Assembly (NCBI RefSeq): GCF_014646255.1
Contig: NZ_BMNC01000009.1
Location: forward strand, 198,124 to 262,123
Source: Lentzea pudingi
GTDB lineage: Bacteria > Actinomycetota > Actinomycetes > Mycobacteriales > Pseudonocardiaceae
Length of the DNA: 64,000 nt
Reading direction: 5' to 3'
In this document: positions 7,616 through 15,830 of the stretch, in pieces
Layout: every line of letters starts with the position of its first letter
Numbering within the stretch: position 1 is the first letter of the stretch
Made by a program: the position numbers and the translations under genes
Notes under the pieces: model-generated
Told to the model about the DNA's origin: nothing
Databases searched by the model: none
What the model saw: only the letters and a program-made list of their open reading frames with translations

Positions 7616-8878
7616 CTACCGGCGTTGCGCCGCGCGCACCGGCTCGAGGATGATCGGCTGCGCACGACGGCCCGTGACGAGGTTCCACGCCCACTGCGTC
7701 AGCACCGCGGCCCGGTTGCGCCACCCGACGAGGAACGCGATGTGCACGACCGCCCACGCCACCTTGCCGATGATCCCCTTGAGCCGCAGCTTCTTGATGT
7801 CCGCGACGGCGTCACCGGGCGAGATCGTCGCCATCGTGCCGAGGTCGAGGTAGCGGAACGGCTTGGCGCGTCGCCCGTCCAGCCGTGCCTTGATCACGCG
7901 GGCGACGTGGTGACCCTCCTGCAGCGCGGGTTCGGCGATGCCCGGCAGGTCGTTCAGGTTGACCATGTCACCGATGGCGAAGATGTCGTCGGTGACCGAG
8001 CAGTCCACCGGGTTCACCACGATCCGGCCCTTGCGGTCGGTCTCGGTGCCGGTCGCCTCGGCGAGCCGGCGCGCCAGCGGTGAGGCCTGCACCCCCGCCG
8101 CCCAGATGATCGTCCGGGCCTCGACCCGGTCGCCGTCCTTGGTGGTGAGGCCCTCCGAGTCGATGGACTCGACCATGGCGCTCGTCATCACGGTGACGCC
8201 GAGCCGTTCCAGCTTGACCCGCGCGTGCTCGCGCAGTTCGGGCGAGAACGGCGGCAGCACGTGCGGCACGGCGTCCATGAGCGTGATGCGGACGTCGCGC
8301 GGGTCGATCTCCCGGAACTGCCCCTTCAACGCCCGCCGCGCGAGGTCCGCGAGCTGCCCGGCCAGCTCGACGCCGGTCGGTCCCGCCCCCACGACGGCGA
8401 ACGACAGCCACTGCTTCGGGTCCTCGGCCGACACCGCCGTCTCGAACGCCCGCAGCAGCTTCGAGCGCAGGTCCACGGCCTGTTCGAGGGTCTTCATCGG
8501 CGGCGCGTGCTCGACCCACTCGTCGTGGCCGAAGTAGCTGTCCTGCGACCCCGCCGCCACGACCAGCGTGTCGTAGGCGACCTGCCGCGACCGGCCGTCG
8601 GGGAGGTCGACGTGCACGAGCTTGGCGGCCGTGTCGAAGCCGGTCACCTCGCCCAGCAGGACGTGCGCGTTGCGTTGCTTGCGCAGGATCGCCCGGAACG
8701 CCGGCGCGATGTCCCCGGTGGGCAGCAGCGCCGTCGCCACCTGGTAGAGCAACGGCTGGAACAGGTGGTGGTTCGTGCGGTCGATCAACGTGACCTCCGC
8801 GTCCGCGCGCTTGAGCCCGCGCACGACGCCCAGCCCGCCGAACCCGCCTCCGACGACTACTACCCGGTGCTTGCTCAT
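7616..8878 (-). CDS. ndh: Type II NADH:quinone oxidoreductase (NDH-2)
   Basis: The 420-residue flavoprotein has an N-terminal FAD-binding Rossmann motif (VVVVGGGFGGLGVVRGL). The quinone-site segment is NHHLFQPLLYQVATALLP, a second nucleotide fold GAGPTGVELAGQLADL binds NADH, and FAIGDM is the FAD-contact motif. The last 60 residues are amphipathic/hydrophobic and should bind the membrane, where the enzyme passes electrons from NADH to menaquinone without pumping protons. I start at MSKHRVVVV. A longer frame upstream has no support. It is divergent from the FAD/Rieske gene across 71 bp carrying an inverted repeat. Confidence 0.88.
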   Translation of the reverse strand: MSKHRVVVVGGGFGGLGVVRGLKRADAEVTLIDRTNHHLFQPLLYQVATALLPTGDIAPAFRAILRKQRNAHVLLGEVTGFDTAAKLVHVDLPDGRSRQVAYDTLVVAAGSQDSYFGHDEWVEHAPPMKTLEQAVDLRSKLLRAFETAVSAEDPKQWLSFAVVGAGPTGVELAGQLADLARRALKGQFREIDPRDVRITLMDAVPHVLPPFSPELREHARVKLERLGVTVMTSAMVESIDSEGLTTKDGDRVEARTIIWAAGVQASPLARRLAEATGTETDRKGRIVVNPVDCSVTDDIFAIGDMVNLNDLPGIAEPALQEGHHVARVIKARLDGRRAKPFRYLDLGTMATISPGDAVADIKKLRLKGIIGKVAWAVVHIAFLVGWRNRAAVLTQWAWNLVTGRRAQPIILEPVRAAQRR

Positions 8879-8918
8879 GCCTGCGCATACCCGCTGGCGG
8901 CGGAACCTATCCGGCCGC

Positions 8919-8941
8919 ATACCCGTCCCGATCGCGGGTAT
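8919..8941. promoter_or_regulatory. Inverted repeat in the NDH-2 / FAD-Rieske divergent promoter region
   Basis: ATACCCG (8919-8925) and CGGGTAT (8935-8941) face each other across 9 nt, and GCATACCCG also occurs at 8884-8892. The arms lie 9-31 bp before the FAD/Rieske start. This is a plausible operator shared by the two divergent redox genes. Confidence 0.4.
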
Positions 8942-8949
8942 CCGCCACG

Positions 8950-10422
8950 ATGACCACCACCGCTGACCAGTCGCTCTGGCTCGCCGCCCTCCCGGTGACC
9001 CCTCGCCCGTCCCTGACCGGCGAGCACACCTTCGACGTGGCCGTGGTCGGCGGCGGCATCACGGGCCTGACCACCGCGCTGCTGCTCAAGCGCCGCGGCC
9101 TGCGCGTCGTCGTCCTGGAGGCCGACCAGGTGGCGTCGGGCGTGTCCGGCAACAACACCGCCAAGGTCACCGCGCTGCAGTCCACCGTGTACTCGCAGAT
9201 CCGGCGCACCCACGGCCTGGCCGCGACCACCGACTACGCCGCCGCGTCCGTGGCCGCCGTGGCCCAGGTGGCCGAGCTGGCGAAGGGCATCGACTGCGAC
9301 CTGCGCCGCTCCCCCGCCGTCACCTACGCCTACTCCGAGTCCGAGGTGCGCGACGTCGACAACGAGCTGATCGCGGCACGTCAGGCCGGCCTCCCTGTTC
9401 GCGACGCGAAGAACGTCGACCTGCCGTTCGAGGTGCACGCGGCCGTCTGGCTCGACGACCAGATCGCCCTGCACCCGGTGAAGTACCTGCGAGGCCTCGC
9501 CGACGCGGTCGACGGTGACGGCAGCACGGTGTTCGAACACAGCCGCGTGCTCGACGTGAGCGGCAACCGCGTGTCCACAGCGGACGGTCACGTCGACGCC
9601 GAGAAGATCGTGATCGCGACGCACTACCCGACGCTGGACCGGGGACTGTACTTCGCGCGCCTCGAACTCACCCGCGCCTACTGCATCGCGGCCCGCGTCC
9701 ACGCGCCGACGCAGGCGCTCGCCATCAGCACCGGCAGCCCGTCGTGGTCCATCTCGGCGCACGAGGACAAGCTGATCCTCGCCGGCCAGAGCCACCCGAC
9801 CGGCAAGCCCGGCGTCGAACCGTTCCGCAGGCTGGAGGACTTCGCGCGGCGGCACTGGCAGGTCGAGGAGATCACGCACCGCTGGTCGGCGCAGGACCCG
9901 ACGGCCTACGACCACCTGCCGATGATCGGGAGCTACACGCCGGGCAGCACCACGATCTTCACCGCCACCGGGTACATGAAGTGGGGCCTGACCAGCGGCA
10001 CGTTCGCGGCGTCCCTGCTCGCGGACCTGGTGACGGGCAAGCCGAACGAGCTGGCGGACCGGTTCAGCCCGCACCGGCTGTCGCTGAAGTCGTTGCCGCA
10101 GCTGGTGAAGAAGAACGCCGAGGTGGCGGTGGAGATGGTCGGCGACCGGATCGTGCCCGCCGACGCGACCTCCAGCGAGAACCTGAAACCCGGTCAGGCC
10201 CACGTCATCCGCGACGGCCTGGGCAAGACCGGCGTCTACCGCGACGACGACGGCAAGCTGCACGGCGTGTCGATGCGCTGCACGCACCTCGGCTGCCTGG
10301 TCCGGTTCAACGCGGCCGAACGCAGCTGGGACTGCCCGTGCCACGGGTCGCGGTTCGACGTGGACGGCGCGGTGCTGGAGGGACCGGCGACCCGGCCCCT
10401 CCCCCGCAAGGAAGCGCGTTAG
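8950..10422 (+). CDS. FAD-dependent oxidoreductase with C-terminal Rieske [2Fe-2S] domain
   Basis: The 490-residue protein starts with a DAO-type FAD fold (DVAVVGGGITGLTTALLLKRRG) and continues with a glycine-oxidase-like substrate domain to about residue 380. It ends with a Rieske domain whose cluster ligands are CTHLGCLV and CPCHGSRF (two Cys, two His). The architecture is the YhfW-like family, in which electrons may pass from flavin to the iron-sulfur centre. The substrate is unknown. It is divergent from NDH-2, which suggests a link to respiratory or redox stress. The stop codon overlaps the convergent PaaZ stop by four bases. Confidence 0.85.
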   Translation: MTTTADQSLWLAALPVTPRPSLTGEHTFDVAVVGGGITGLTTALLLKRRGLRVVVLEADQVASGVSGNNTAKVTALQSTVYSQIRRTHGLAATTDYAAASVAAVAQVAELAKGIDCDLRRSPAVTYAYSESEVRDVDNELIAARQAGLPVRDAKNVDLPFEVHAAVWLDDQIALHPVKYLRGLADAVDGDGSTVFEHSRVLDVSGNRVSTADGHVDAEKIVIATHYPTLDRGLYFARLELTRAYCIAARVHAPTQALAISTGSPSWSISAHEDKLILAGQSHPTGKPGVEPFRRLEDFARRHWQVEEITHRWSAQDPTAYDHLPMIGSYTPGSTTIFTATGYMKWGLTSGTFAASLLADLVTGKPNELADRFSPHRLSLKSLPQLVKKNAEVAVEMVGDRIVPADATSSENLKPGQAHVIRDGLGKTGVYRDDDGKLHGVSMRCTHLGCLVRFNAAERSWDCPCHGSRFDVDGAVLEGPATRPLPRKEAR

Positions 10423-12440
10423 CGCTTGGCGACCAGGGTGAGCACGTCGTACTTCGCGACCGACTCGCCCTTCTGGTTCGTCACGTCCGAGTCCCAGCGG
10501 ACCTCGCCGTACTCCTGGTCCTCGCGCGGCGTGATCTGCTTGACGGTCAGCGTCACCGTCAGCCGGTCGCCGGGGAACGTGGGCGTGACGAACCGCAGGT
10601 TCTCCAGCCCGTAGTTCGCGAGCACCGGGCCGGGCTCTGGCGAGACGAAGAGGCCCGCCGCGAACGACACCACGAGGTAGCCGTGCGCGACGCGGCCGCC
10701 GAAGAACGGGTTCGCCGCGGCGGCTTCCTCGTCCATGTGCGCGTAGAACGTGTCGCCGGTGAACGACGCGAAGTGCTCGATGTCCTCCAGCGTCACCTCG
10801 CGCGGGCCCGCCACGACCGTGTCGCCCAGGCGCAGTTCGGCCAGCGTCTTGCGGAACGGGTGCACGGCGTCTTCATTGCGAGGTGCGCCGGTGACCCAGC
10901 GGTTCGTGATGGCGCCCAACGCGCGCGGACTGCCCTGCACGGCCGTGCGCTGCATGTGGTGCATGACGCCGCGCATGCCGCCCATCTCCTCGCCGCCACC
11001 GGCTCGGCCGGGGCCGCCGTGCACGAGCATCGGCAGCGGTGAGCCGTGGCCGGTCGACTCGCCGGCGTCCTCGCGGTCGAGCACCAGCAGCCTGCCGTGC
11101 CACGGCGCCGCGCCGATCACGACGTCGCGCACGAAGTCCGTGTCGGCGGAGACGATCGAGCCGACCAGCGAACCGGCACCGCGCGCGGCCAGCGTCACGA
11201 CGTCGTCCACGGAGGTGTACGGCATCAGCGTCGACACCGGGCCGAACGCCTCGACCTCGTGCGGCTGGACGGCGTCGGCGGCGGCGCGGAGCAGCATCGG
11301 CGACATGAACGCGCCGCGCTCGGCGTCCGCGTCCACAAGGGACAGTGCGCCGTCGCCGTAGACGACCGAGGCGTTCTCCTGCAACGCCTTCAGCGACCGG
11401 CGGACCTCCTCGCGCTGCTCCAGTCCGGCCAGCGCGCCCATCTTCACGGACTTGTCGGCGGGGTTGCCGATCACGACCTCGCCCAGCTTCGCCGCCGTCG
11501 CCTCGGCCACCGCGTCCATCAGCGACTCGGGCACGAGCGCGCGCCGGATCGCCGTGCACTTCTGCCCGGCCTTGGTCGTCATCTCGGAGACCAACTGCCC
11601 GACGAACAGGTCGAACTCGGGCGTACCGGCCACCGCGTCCGGCCCGAGGATCGAGCAGTTCAGCGAGTCGGCCTCGGCGTTGAACCGCACCGACGACCGG
11701 ATCACGGCCTGGTGCGTGCGCAGGTGCTGGGCGGTGGACGCGGACCCGGTGAACCCGACCAGGTCCTGCGGCGTCAGGTGGTCGAGCAGGTCGCCCGCCG
11801 ACCCGCAGACCAGCTGCAGCGAGCCCTCGGGCAGCAGACCGGAGGCGAGCATCAGCTCGACCAGCTTCTCGGTCACGTACGCCGTCTGGGAGGCGGGCTT
11901 GATCAGCGTGGGCACACCGGCGATGAACGCGGGCGCGAACTTCTCCAGAGGCCCCCACATGGGGAAGTTGTAGGCGTTGATCTGCACCGCGACGCCCCGC
12001 AGCGGCGTGCAGATGTGCTGGCCGACGAACGTGCCACCGCGTCCGAGCGGCTCGACGGGCCCGTCGACGAAGACCTTGTCGTTCGGCAGCTCGCGCTTGG
12101 CCTTGGACGCGTACCCGAGCAGCACGCCGAAGCCGCCGTCGATGTCGATCCACGAGTCGGACCTCGTCGCACCCGAACGAGCGGACAGCGCGTAGAGCTC
12201 CGCCTTGTGCTCCTTGAGGTAGAGCCCGACGGCCTTGAGCAGCTGAGCGCGCTGGTGGAACGTGAGCTCGCGCAAGGCGGGCCCGCCGACCTCGCGCCCG
12301 TGGCGCAGCGCCGCCCCCATGTCGACGCCCGCCGACGAGATCCGCGCGATCTCCTCGCCTGTCACGGCGTCGTGCAACGGCGCGCCCTCCACCGAGGGCG
12401 TGTGCCACCCACCCGACACGTAGCTGCGCAGCAAGCTCAT
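10419..12440 (-). CDS. paaZ: PaaZ: bifunctional aldehyde dehydrogenase / MaoC-type enoyl-CoA hydratase
   Basis: The 673-residue protein combines an N-terminal aldehyde dehydrogenase (residues 1-510; catalytic Cys in GQKCTAIRRALV) with a C-terminal MaoC hot-dog hydratase (about 535-670; HFASFTGDTFYAHMDE and FFGGRVAHGYL). In phenylacetate catabolism PaaZ hydrolytically opens the oxepin-CoA ring and oxidises the aldehyde. Length and domain order match the family (about 680 residues). The start is MSLLRSYVSGGW, preceded by AGAAGG. No other paa genes are in the window, so it is either a stand-alone copy or serves a related ring-opening reaction. Confidence 0.9.
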   Translation of the reverse strand: MSLLRSYVSGGWHTPSVEGAPLHDAVTGEEIARISSAGVDMGAALRHGREVGGPALRELTFHQRAQLLKAVGLYLKEHKAELYALSARSGATRSDSWIDIDGGFGVLLGYASKAKRELPNDKVFVDGPVEPLGRGGTFVGQHICTPLRGVAVQINAYNFPMWGPLEKFAPAFIAGVPTLIKPASQTAYVTEKLVELMLASGLLPEGSLQLVCGSAGDLLDHLTPQDLVGFTGSASTAQHLRTHQAVIRSSVRFNAEADSLNCSILGPDAVAGTPEFDLFVGQLVSEMTTKAGQKCTAIRRALVPESLMDAVAEATAAKLGEVVIGNPADKSVKMGALAGLEQREEVRRSLKALQENASVVYGDGALSLVDADAERGAFMSPMLLRAAADAVQPHEVEAFGPVSTLMPYTSVDDVVTLAARGAGSLVGSIVSADTDFVRDVVIGAAPWHGRLLVLDREDAGESTGHGSPLPMLVHGGPGRAGGGEEMGGMRGVMHHMQRTAVQGSPRALGAITNRWVTGAPRNEDAVHPFRKTLAELRLGDTVVAGPREVTLEDIEHFASFTGDTFYAHMDEEAAAANPFFGGRVAHGYLVVSFAAGLFVSPEPGPVLANYGLENLRFVTPTFPGDRLTVTLTVKQITPREDQEYGEVRWDSDVTNQKGESVAKYDVLTLVAKR

Positions 12441-12525
12441 CGAGCCAACCCTTCTCGCTGGGCGCTGGATCCTCAGCGACCCGACCACCAGGCAACGTAT
12501 CAGCCGCCGGGTAGCGTCGGCCGGT

Positions 12526-13044
12526 GTGAAGGCTCTGCTCAACACGCTCGGCGAACTGCTCGCGAGGAAGGCTCCTCACGAGCACTCGACGCTGTTGCCG
12601 GGCACCACGGACCTCAGCCCGCTGACGACGCGCCTGCCCCTGCCGCTGCACCCCGACCTGGTGGCGCTGTGGGAGTGGCACGACGGCACCGACCACCGCG
12701 TCCCGTCCCCGTTCGAGATCGCGCCGCCCTGCGTGTTCGAGAGCGTCGACACGGCCGCGCGGACGTGGGACCAGCAGCAGGCGTTCAGGGAGATCTACCC
12801 GCACATGCCGTGGCGACCGGAGTGGGTGCCCATTGGCTCGGACGGGTGCGGCGGCCTCCTCGTGGTCGACCACACGCCCGCGTCCGACTTCCGCGTGTTC
12901 AACGCCTTCATCGAGGCGGGTGACTTCGTCCACGTCGTGGCGGAGTCGCCCCGCGCCATGATCGCCGATCTCGTCACCCGCCTCCGCGACGACGTGCCGG
13001 CCGACCCCTGGACCCGCTACGACCAGCCGTATCCGTTCGCCTAG
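12526..13044 (+). CDS. SMI1/KNR4 (SUKH)-family protein
   Basis: The 172-residue protein starts at GTG. The segment TRLPLPLHPDLVALWEWHDGTDH, a later VPIGSDGCGGLLVVDH and the C-terminal helix SPRAMIADLVTRLRDDV are typical of the SUKH/SMI1-KNR4 fold, often used as immunity proteins against secreted toxins or as peptide-binding adaptors. No toxin gene lies nearby, so an orphan immunity or housekeeping role is open. Its stop overlaps the convergent CysQ stop by four bases. Confidence 0.7.
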   Translation: MKALLNTLGELLARKAPHEHSTLLPGTTDLSPLTTRLPLPLHPDLVALWEWHDGTDHRVPSPFEIAPPCVFESVDTAARTWDQQQAFREIYPHMPWRPEWVPIGSDGCGGLLVVDHTPASDFRVFNAFIEAGDFVHVVAESPRAMIADLVTRLRDDVPADPWTRYDQPYPFA

Positions 13045-13766
13045 CGGGCCAGCGCGCCGAGCAGCACCGGCGCCACCTCCGGGCGGCACACCAGCAGGTT
13101 CTCGGACCGCGGGTCGGCGGAGCGGTACTCCACGGGACTCCCGTCGAGGTGCGAGGTGTGCGCGCCGCACGCACGGGCGACGGCGACCGGTGCCGCGCTG
13201 TCCCACTGGTACTGGCCCCCGTCGTGCACGTAGGCGTCGACATGGCCGGTGCACACCGCGACGGCCTTGACCCCGGCCGAGCCCATGGGCACGAGCTCGA
13301 CGTCCAGCACCTCGGCCAGCTCGTCCACCAGCGGCGGGCGGTGGCTGCGGCTCACCGCCACCCGCAGCCGTTCCGCACGAGCCCCGGGCAACGGCGTGGG
13401 AGCGGCGGTGCTGTGCGTCTCACCGGAGGAGAGGGCAACGGCACCGGCGGTGAGTTCTCCACCGTCGGTCAGGGCGACGTGAACGGCCCAGTCGTCCCGT
13501 GTGCGGTCGCAGTACTCGCGGGTGCCGTCCAGCGGGTCGATGATCCACAGGCGGCCGGAGCGGGCGTCCGGTGCGACGGGGTCGCCCTCCTCGGACAGGA
13601 CGGCGTCGTCCGGGCGCTGCCTGGCCAGCTCCTCGACGAGGAGGTGGTGGGCGCGACGGTCACCCTCCCGGCCGAGCTCTGGCCCGGAGTCGTGCTCGGA
13701 TCGTATGCGTGCCAGCAGATCGCGGGCGGCGGAGGCGAGAGTGGACGCGAGAGTGTGGTCGTCCAC
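13041..13766 (-). CDS. cysQ: 3'(2'),5'-bisphosphate nucleotidase (CysQ-like)
   Basis: The 241-residue inositol-monophosphatase-family enzyme has the metal site in order: a Glu in the LSEEGD segment, then WIIDPLDGTREY, and the second Asp in YQWDSAAPVAVARA. The GTREY version, rather than GTxNF, favours 3'-phosphoadenosine 5'-phosphate (PAP) over inositol phosphate as substrate. PAP is the by-product of PAPS-dependent sulfotransferases. A sulfotransferase and a complete PAPS-making set lie 8-15 kb downstream, so this gene may support that pathway, though general sulfur assimilation is equally possible. Confidence 0.82.
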   Translation of the reverse strand: MDDHTLASTLASAARDLLARIRSEHDSGPELGREGDRRAHHLLVEELARQRPDDAVLSEEGDPVAPDARSGRLWIIDPLDGTREYCDRTRDDWAVHVALTDGGELTAGAVALSSGETHSTAAPTPLPGARAERLRVAVSRSHRPPLVDELAEVLDVELVPMGSAGVKAVAVCTGHVDAYVHDGGQYQWDSAAPVAVARACGAHTSHLDGSPVEYRSADPRSENLLVCRPEVAPVLLGALAR

Positions 13767-13771
13767 TGTGG

Positions 13772-14395
13772 TCAGTCCTCGACGGTGAGGACGACGCGGT
13801 CGCCGTCGACCTCGAACCGCGTGTGCGAGAGGTCGGGCACGACGATGTCCGCGTCCAGGTCCGTGCCGACGCCCAACGTCGTGCAGCCCGCCGCGCGGCC
13901 GGAGGCGAGACCGGGCGCGGTGTCCTCGACCGCGAGGCAGCGGCGCGGGTCCGCGCCCAGTTGCTCGGCGGCGTTCAGGTACGGCACGGGTGAGGGCTTG
14001 CCGTGGTCCACGTCGTCGGCGGTGACGAGGACGTCGGTCGCGGGCAGACCGGCCGCGGCGGTGCGGGCGGCCGTGACGTCCCGTGTGGACGAGGTGACGA
14101 TGGCCTTCTTCGGACCCGCGGCACTGGTGGCGTCCAAGGCGCCCGGCAGCACGACGACGCCGTCGAGGTCGTGGGTGGCGATGTGGAGGTAGTGGGCGAG
14201 TCCCTGGGCGTGGCGGTCGGGCGGGAGCAGTGCGGCGACGATGTCCTTGGCGGGCTTGCCTTCCGTGCCGGCGAGCCGGGCCGGGTCGACACCTTCTTCC
14301 TCGGCCCAGCGGTGCCAGGCCCTGCGGACGGCCGCCGTCGAGTCGATCAGGGTGCCGTCGAGGTCGAACAGCACCGCGTCGAATTCCAGTCGCAT
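13772..14395 (-). CDS. HAD-family phosphatase (sugar phosphatase type)
   Basis: The 207-residue HAD hydrolase has motif I FDLDGTLID near the N-terminus, motif II VTSST, the lysine in DHGKPSPVPY and motif IV VEDTAPGL, plus an alpha-helical cap between motifs I and II. It resembles beta-phosphoglucomutase/sugar-phosphate phosphatases of the YfbT kind. I start at the ATG at 14393-14395 because GAAAGG lies 6 nt upstream. The ATG 6 bp earlier would sit directly on the Shine-Dalgarno. It follows the MFS gene by 2 bp and is surely coupled to it. Confidence 0.82.
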   Translation of the reverse strand: MRLEFDAVLFDLDGTLIDSTAAVRRAWHRWAEEEGVDPARLAGTEGKPAKDIVAALLPPDRHAQGLAHYLHIATHDLDGVVVLPGALDATSAAGPKKAIVTSSTRDVTAARTAAAGLPATDVLVTADDVDHGKPSPVPYLNAAEQLGADPRRCLAVEDTAPGLASGRAAGCTTLGVGTDLDADIVVPDLSHTRFEVDGDRVVLTVED

Positions 14396-14397
14396 GG

Positions 14398-15570
14398 TCA
14401 TCCTTTCGCTGTGGTGGTCACGAGTTCGCGCTGTTTGACGTACCGGACCAGCAGGATCACGAAGCCGAGCGCGGCGAGGCCGAGCACACCGCCCAGCACC
14501 GCGACGCCGGGCAGCCCCGCCTGGTCGAGTGCGATGCCGCCGAGACCGGCGCCCGCGACGATGCCGATGTTGAACGCCGACACGGCGAACGACACGGCGA
14601 GCTCACCGCCCTCGCCGGCCGCCTGGAAGAGCGCCGCCTGCACGGCGGGAACGAACGACCAGGCCGCGAGCTGCCACACGACCACCAGCGCGATGGTCTG
14701 GGGCGTGTCGGTGGACAGCGGCAGCACCGCGAGCAGTGCCACGGCCGTGATCGCGGCGGTGATCAGCAACGTCCTGCGCGAGTCGGAGTCCGCGCCCTTG
14801 CCGCCGATCACGTTGCCGACGACGGCGCAGAGGCCGGCGATGAACAGCACGACGATCACCATGGTGCCGCTCATCCCGGCCCGCTGCTCCAGCAACGGCA
14901 CGAGGTAGGTGTAGACGGTGAACGAGGCTCCCCAGAACAGGGTGATCGCGGCCAGTCCGACGAGGACCGGGGCCGTGCGGACCGCACGCAGCCGTTCGCT
15001 CAGCGGAGGACCTTCGTCGGCGCCGGTGGGCGGCAGCACGGCGGCGATGAAACCCAGCGACAGCAACGCGAGCGCGCCGATCACGAACATCGGCACGCGC
15101 CACCCCATGTGGTGGCCGAGCAGGGTGCTGACCGGCACCCCCAGCGCCGTGGCGGTGTTGACCCCCGCCTGGATCGTCGCGATGGAGGACGCGCGGCGTT
15201 CCTCTCCGCCCAGTCGTGCGGCGGCACCGATCGCCGTGGCCAGGTAGAGGCCCATCATGGCGCCGGACAGGATGCGCGAGCCCAGCAGCACCTCGTAGTT
15301 CGGTGCGAGGCCCGCCGTGGCGTGGCCGAGCGCGAACACGGCCAGACAGCCGAAGAGGACCTTGCGGCGGTCCATCCGGTGGCAGACGGCGGCCAGCACG
15401 GGCGCGCTGATCGCGAACGCCACGGCGTTCAGCGTCACGAGCTGACCCGCCGCCGCCTCCGACACACCCAGATCGCGCGCGATCTGGGGAAGCAGGCCGA
15501 CGACGGCGAATTCGGTGCAAGCTACCGCAAAGGCACCGCTGAACAAAGCCCAGATCCAAATTCTTTTCAT
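14398..15570 (-). CDS. MFS transporter (drug/metabolite efflux, DHA1-like)
   Basis: The 390-residue protein has twelve predicted membrane helices and the MFS loop motif after helix 2 (CHRMDRRKVLFG). Family resemblance is to AraJ/CmlR-type arabinose or chloramphenicol exporters. The start is MKRIWIWALF, preceded by GGAGGGGG 3-5 nt upstream. It is divergent from the large LuxR regulator across 260 bp and could export the product of the capsid-containing cluster at 18.8-33.7 kb (inference from position). Confidence 0.85.
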   Translation of the reverse strand: MKRIWIWALFSGAFAVACTEFAVVGLLPQIARDLGVSEAAAGQLVTLNAVAFAISAPVLAAVCHRMDRRKVLFGCLAVFALGHATAGLAPNYEVLLGSRILSGAMMGLYLATAIGAAARLGGEERRASSIATIQAGVNTATALGVPVSTLLGHHMGWRVPMFVIGALALLSLGFIAAVLPPTGADEGPPLSERLRAVRTAPVLVGLAAITLFWGASFTVYTYLVPLLEQRAGMSGTMVIVVLFIAGLCAVVGNVIGGKGADSDSRRTLLITAAITAVALLAVLPLSTDTPQTIALVVVWQLAAWSFVPAVQAALFQAAGEGGELAVSFAVSAFNIGIVAGAGLGGIALDQAGLPGVAVLGGVLGLAALGFVILLVRYVKQRELVTTTAKG

Positions 15571-15830
15571 TGCCCCCTCCAGGCGTGCGCGTCGGGTGCG
15601 CAATTGCCATGAGGGTTGACGGCTTGTTCCCGGGATATGCGGATTCATGCCGAGAAAAGCGAAACTGCCTGTTGCCCGACTTAGGTCTTCACGAGATCGG
15701 AGTAGTGCCGACACGTCCGGTCACCGCCCGAATGAGCGGTTCCAAACGGTGACCATGTGGGTAAGCACCAGGGTGTCGGGCGTCCTGGGGGGACATCAAC
15801 GCCACAGCCGCGTCACGGGGAGGATCAGCT

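Noticed and set aside
8225..10344. Long opposite-strand open frames over the NDH-2 and FAD/Rieske genes
   Set aside because: Their translations are Arg/Gly/Val-rich with no motifs, typical antisense shadows in GC-rich DNA.
12426..12545. N-terminal extension of PaaZ to 12545
   Set aside because: It would overlap the start of the divergent SUKH gene, lacks family similarity, and the ATG at 12438-12440 has a Shine-Dalgarno.
15571..15830. Possible gene or riboswitch between the MFS and LuxR genes
   Set aside because: No coding frame or recognisable aptamer was seen. It is a divergent promoter region.
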